IMG/VR virus record: IMGVR_UViG_3300027770_000108
Location: 1-40,628 of that record
Strand: one strand, 5' to 3'
DNA length: 40,628 bases
Source: a virus
The position numbers and the translations under genes are program-made. How positions within the stretch are numbered: position 1 is the stretch's first letter; each line of letters starts with the position of its first letter. The notes under the pieces are model-generated. The model worked only from the letters and a program-made list of their open reading frames with translations, was not told the origin of the DNA and did no database searches. This document shows positions 38,311-40,628 of this stretch, piece after piece.

Positions 38311-40221
38311 ATGCCTTATGGCGATGACATAACGGAGGGTATCCCCTACGTACTTTCCAACCCTGCAAACTCAACTACTTATGCAGCTACAGGTGAGGCT
38401 TACGATATAGCCGTTGCAGGCTTACCGTTCTTTTTACTTAACTCTGATGATGCACCTTATCGTCGTGTCACAGCCCAGTATCGCAAGCAACAGATTGACC
38501 AGACACGTGAGGCTGGCGAACAAACTCTAACTGGTTGGTGGCTACGCAGCCAATCATCCTTTCACCTTGGCGCTGGTATTAAGTTCTTTGAGCCACAACA
38601 AGAAGAGTCGCTACGCTTTCAGTACACAGAGTCTAAAGGTTTAGATGTCTGGACCAGAGGACAGGCAAGCCTGCTCTATGATACAGCCAGCTTCTATACA
38701 GGTGTAACAGGACCTGCTCAACTTATAGGTGTCAATGATGGTACCAATGACTGTATTGTTTTTTCAGATGGCACTACAATAAATAAGAAAACATCTGCTG
38801 GTGCATTAACCACTTATACACAGGCTGGCACAGCATCTACTATCTATAGCGTTGCCACTAATGGCAAGCAGTATTTCTTTATCAACGGAACTCACGTTCA
38901 CCGAGGTAACCTAGCTGGTACTACTAGCGATACTGAAATCTATAACGCTTCTAGCACTACTCGTGGAACTATTCGCTATGTAAAGCAACGCCTTATTGCT
39001 GCTATCAATAACAAAATCTATGAACTAGATGCCAATAACGCATCTGGTGCGCTACCTGCTGCTTTATATACACATCCTAATACTTCTTGGGTATGGTCAT
39101 CTATTGCCGAAGGACCACAGGCTATCTATATCTCTGGCTATGATCCCAATGGAACCTCATCTTCGGTTTTTAAGATTACTTTAGATACAGCCATTCCTAA
39201 TACTTTAGGATTTCCAACTCTTAATACACCTACGGTTGTTATTGATATGCCACAAGGTGAGCGCATCAATGACTTTGATGTGTACCTTGGTACATATGCA
39301 GTTCTTGCTACCAGTCTAGGATTTAGAGTAGGCGTCTCTGATGCAAATGGAGATATCCAATATGGACCACTGCTCTTTAGAGATGCAGCTTGCTACTCTA
39401 TTGCTTTTAGAGATAGCTATGCCTACATTGCAACCCTTGTAGATGGTGCAGCAGGGCTAGTTCGTGTAGATCTATCTACTAATGTCCTAGCCAACTCACT
39501 ATATTTTCCTTGGGCTTGGGACCTTATAGCAACTGGTACTACTACCACTGCATCTCAAGTTGCCTTCTTTGGTAACTCAGATAGAGCTGCCTTTACAAAT
39601 GGCAATAACACTTGGGCTGAATCAACTACCAGCCTAGTAGCAACTGGCTACCTGCGTACTGGTTACATACGTTACAACACACTAGAAACAAAAATCTTTA
39701 AGTTACTACAGGCCCGTGTAGATACCACCAATGGTGGCGTCTTGATTCAATCTGTTGATTCACTTGACAACTTCTACACTATCGGTAACTTCTCACAAGA
39801 ATCTGCAGTGCCTCAAATCAACATTAACTATCCACAAACTGCCCAAGAATATCTTGGATTCCAATTTACCTTATCTCGCTCAACAACTGATGTGAGCAAG
39901 GGACCACTCTTTACTGGTTACCAGGTGCGCTCATTGCCTGCAACACCACGCCAAAGACTTATCCAGTATCCACTTTCTTGTTTTGACCACGAGACAGACC
40001 ACTTTGGAGTTGAGGTTGGATACGAAGGAGCTGCATACGCACGTATGTCACAGCTTGAATCTATTGAAAACGTAGGAGATACAATTCAAATTCAAGACTT
40101 TAGAACTGGTGAGTCATACCTTGGCATTATTGAAGAAATGGATTTCAGAAATAACACACCATCAGATAAGCGCTTCTCTGGCTACGGCGGAGTGCTCTTA
40201 GTAACGATTCGGACGGTCTAA
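38311..40221 (+). CDS. Tail nozzle-like protein (636 aa)
   Basis: The protein starts MPYGDDITEGIPYVLSNPAN and is almost wholly beta-rich, with repeated blade-like stretches (LIGVNDGTNDCIVFSDGTTI, TIYSVATNGKQYFFINGT, YAVLATSLGFRVGVSDANGD). The blades fit a propeller-like nozzle as in T7 gp12. It ends with a compact domain (QIQDFRTGESYLGIIEEMDF, ending VLLVTIRTV). It lies last among the tail genes. Together with the adaptor gene it completes a short tail. Similarity by inspection only. Confidence 0.65.
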   Translation: MPYGDDITEGIPYVLSNPANSTTYAATGEAYDIAVAGLPFFLLNSDDAPYRRVTAQYRKQQIDQTREAGEQTLTGWWLRSQSSFHLGAGIKFFEPQQEESLRFQYTESKGLDVWTRGQASLLYDTASFYTGVTGPAQLIGVNDGTNDCIVFSDGTTINKKTSAGALTTYTQAGTASTIYSVATNGKQYFFINGTHVHRGNLAGTTSDTEIYNASSTTRGTIRYVKQRLIAAINNKIYELDANNASGALPAALYTHPNTSWVWSSIAEGPQAIYISGYDPNGTSSSVFKITLDTAIPNTLGFPTLNTPTVVIDMPQGERINDFDVYLGTYAVLATSLGFRVGVSDANGDIQYGPLLFRDAACYSIAFRDSYAYIATLVDGAAGLVRVDLSTNVLANSLYFPWAWDLIATGTTTTASQVAFFGNSDRAAFTNGNNTWAESTTSLVATGYLRTGYIRYNTLETKIFKLLQARVDTTNGGVLIQSVDSLDNFYTIGNFSQESAVPQININYPQTAQEYLGFQFTLSRSTTDVSKGPLFTGYQVRSLPATPRQRLIQYPLSCFDHETDHFGVEVGYEGAAYARMSQLESIENVGDTIQIQDFRTGESYLGIIEEMDFRNNTPSDKRFSGYGGVLLVTIRTV

Positions 40222-40415
40222 TGCAAGCACAAGACTACGCAACCATAGCTGTTGCAGTAATGACAATAGTAGGTGGCTTTGCTGGCGCTGTGCGCTGGAT
40301 GGTCAAGCACTACCTATCAGAGCTTCATAAAAATGGTGGCACATCCTTGCGTGATGCTATTGATAGACTTGAAACTAGAGTTGATGATTTGTACAAGCTA
40401 GTAGCGGAAAAGTAA
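40221..40415 (+). CDS. Holin-like single-span membrane protein (64 aa)
   Basis: Residues about 7-28 (TIAVAVMTIVGGFAGAVRWM) form one transmembrane segment, followed by a charged helix (RDAIDRLETRVDDLYKLVAEK). This build, span plus coiled tail, is common in actinophage holins or holin accessory proteins. Starts on the nozzle stop (TAATG) and precedes the endolysin by 0 bases. Confidence 0.65.
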   Translation: MQAQDYATIAVAVMTIVGGFAGAVRWMVKHYLSELHKNGGTSLRDAIDRLETRVDDLYKLVAEK

Positions 40416-40628
40416 ATGGGTCAGCGCAATCAATTTCTAATGGCTGCTCGTGCTGAGATTGGCACAGTAGAAGGTCCAAAGGATAATGAAACAAAGTATG
40501 GAGCATTTACTAAGGCAAACTTTAAGCCTTGGTGTGGTTCATTTGTTATGTGGTGCGCCAACGAAGTTGGCTTAAAGATTCCTAACGTAGTCTCTACTAC
40601 TGACGGAGCACAGAAGTTTCAAGGAACT
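40416..40628 (+). CDS. CHAP-domain endolysin, N-terminal part (partial)
   Basis: The first 71 codons of a CHAP hydrolase: MGQRNQFLMAARAEIGTVEG and KPWCGSFVMWCANEVGL, with the catalytic Cys40. The gene runs off the window end. The missing second half matches the partial gene at 2-277, which starts at the residues expected a few positions later (NAETAKPAPGDLAFFDF). Direct joining of the ends would create a stop, so 2, 5 or 8 bases (3n+2) appear to be missing at the joint. Confidence 0.85.
   Translation, partial: MGQRNQFLMAARAEIGTVEGPKDNETKYGAFTKANFKPWCGSFVMWCANEVGLKIPNVVSTTDGAQKFQGT

Overview
The window looks like an almost complete genome of a short-tailed (podovirus-type) phage of an actinobacterium. 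The host call rests on a phage-borne WhiB regulator with the full C-X29-C-X2-C-X5-C pattern and on several small Cys/His proteins of kinds I recognise from actinophages. The base composition is only moderately rich in G+C, which together with the gene types suggests an aquatic low-GC actinobacterium; this is inference. The podovirus call rests on a portal / scaffold / capsid / adaptor / nozzle set plus giant internal-virion-like proteins, with no tape measure, tail tube or tail sheath. An endolysin of the CHAP family is cut by the window ends: its Cys half lies at 40416-40628 and its His half at 2-277. The sequence is therefore most likely a circularly permuted genome opened inside the lysis gene, with a few bases missing at the joint.

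Layout. (1) 1-477, + strand: end of the lysis cassette (endolysin C-terminus, holin-like protein), closed by a strong terminator shared with a convergent minus-strand zinc-ribbon gene (532-768). (2) 835-7616, + strand: early/replication operon, starting with an HslV/proteasome-like Ntn hydrolase. It continues with a RecB/Cas4-like nuclease, a zinc-binding protein, WhiB, a DnaB-like ATPase, a Holliday-junction-resolvase-like nuclease, a DnaG-type primase split over two frames, a sigma-like factor, a further nuclease-like protein and several tiny zinc-binding proteins. Almost all genes overlap by a few bases. No DNA polymerase, integrase or repressor was recognised. (3) 7620-7655: bidirectional terminator between the convergent operons. 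(4) 7684-12278, - strand: a cassette of 24 mostly tiny, translationally coupled genes, nearly all without recognisable function, unusually rich in GATC. (5) 12279-13153: the only long non-coding region. It holds a G+C-rich repeat array, repeated TACCGT words, two CRP/GlxR-like operator sites, a divergent promoter and a chain of hairpins leading to the late genes. (6) 13154-40415, + strand: late operon with terminase, portal, internal virion proteins, scaffold, capsid, a run of tiny lysine-rich proteins, a collagen-like protein beside a glycosyltransferase, adaptor, tail/receptor-binding paralogs with a glycine-rich adhesin, nozzle, a holin-like protein and the start of the endolysin.

How it fits together. 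The early operon would carry out replication and recombination with a host polymerase and could change host transcription through WhiB and the sigma-like factor. The minus cassette looks like a host-interaction (takeover or counter-defence) set, controlled from the same intergenic region as the late operon. The late operon packages by a large terminase that seems to carry its own DNA-binding N-terminus, assembles a T7-like ejection and tail machine, and displays glycine-rich and probably glycosylated collagen-like surface proteins.

The most unusual points are the coupled minus-strand micro-gene cassette with a 15-bp hairpin that can hide a ribosome-binding site, the paired CRP-like operators at the divergent control region, the stand-alone proteasome-like hydrolase, the split primase, and the collagen-like/glycosyltransferase pair. 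No tRNA, CRISPR array or insertion sequence was seen by eye.
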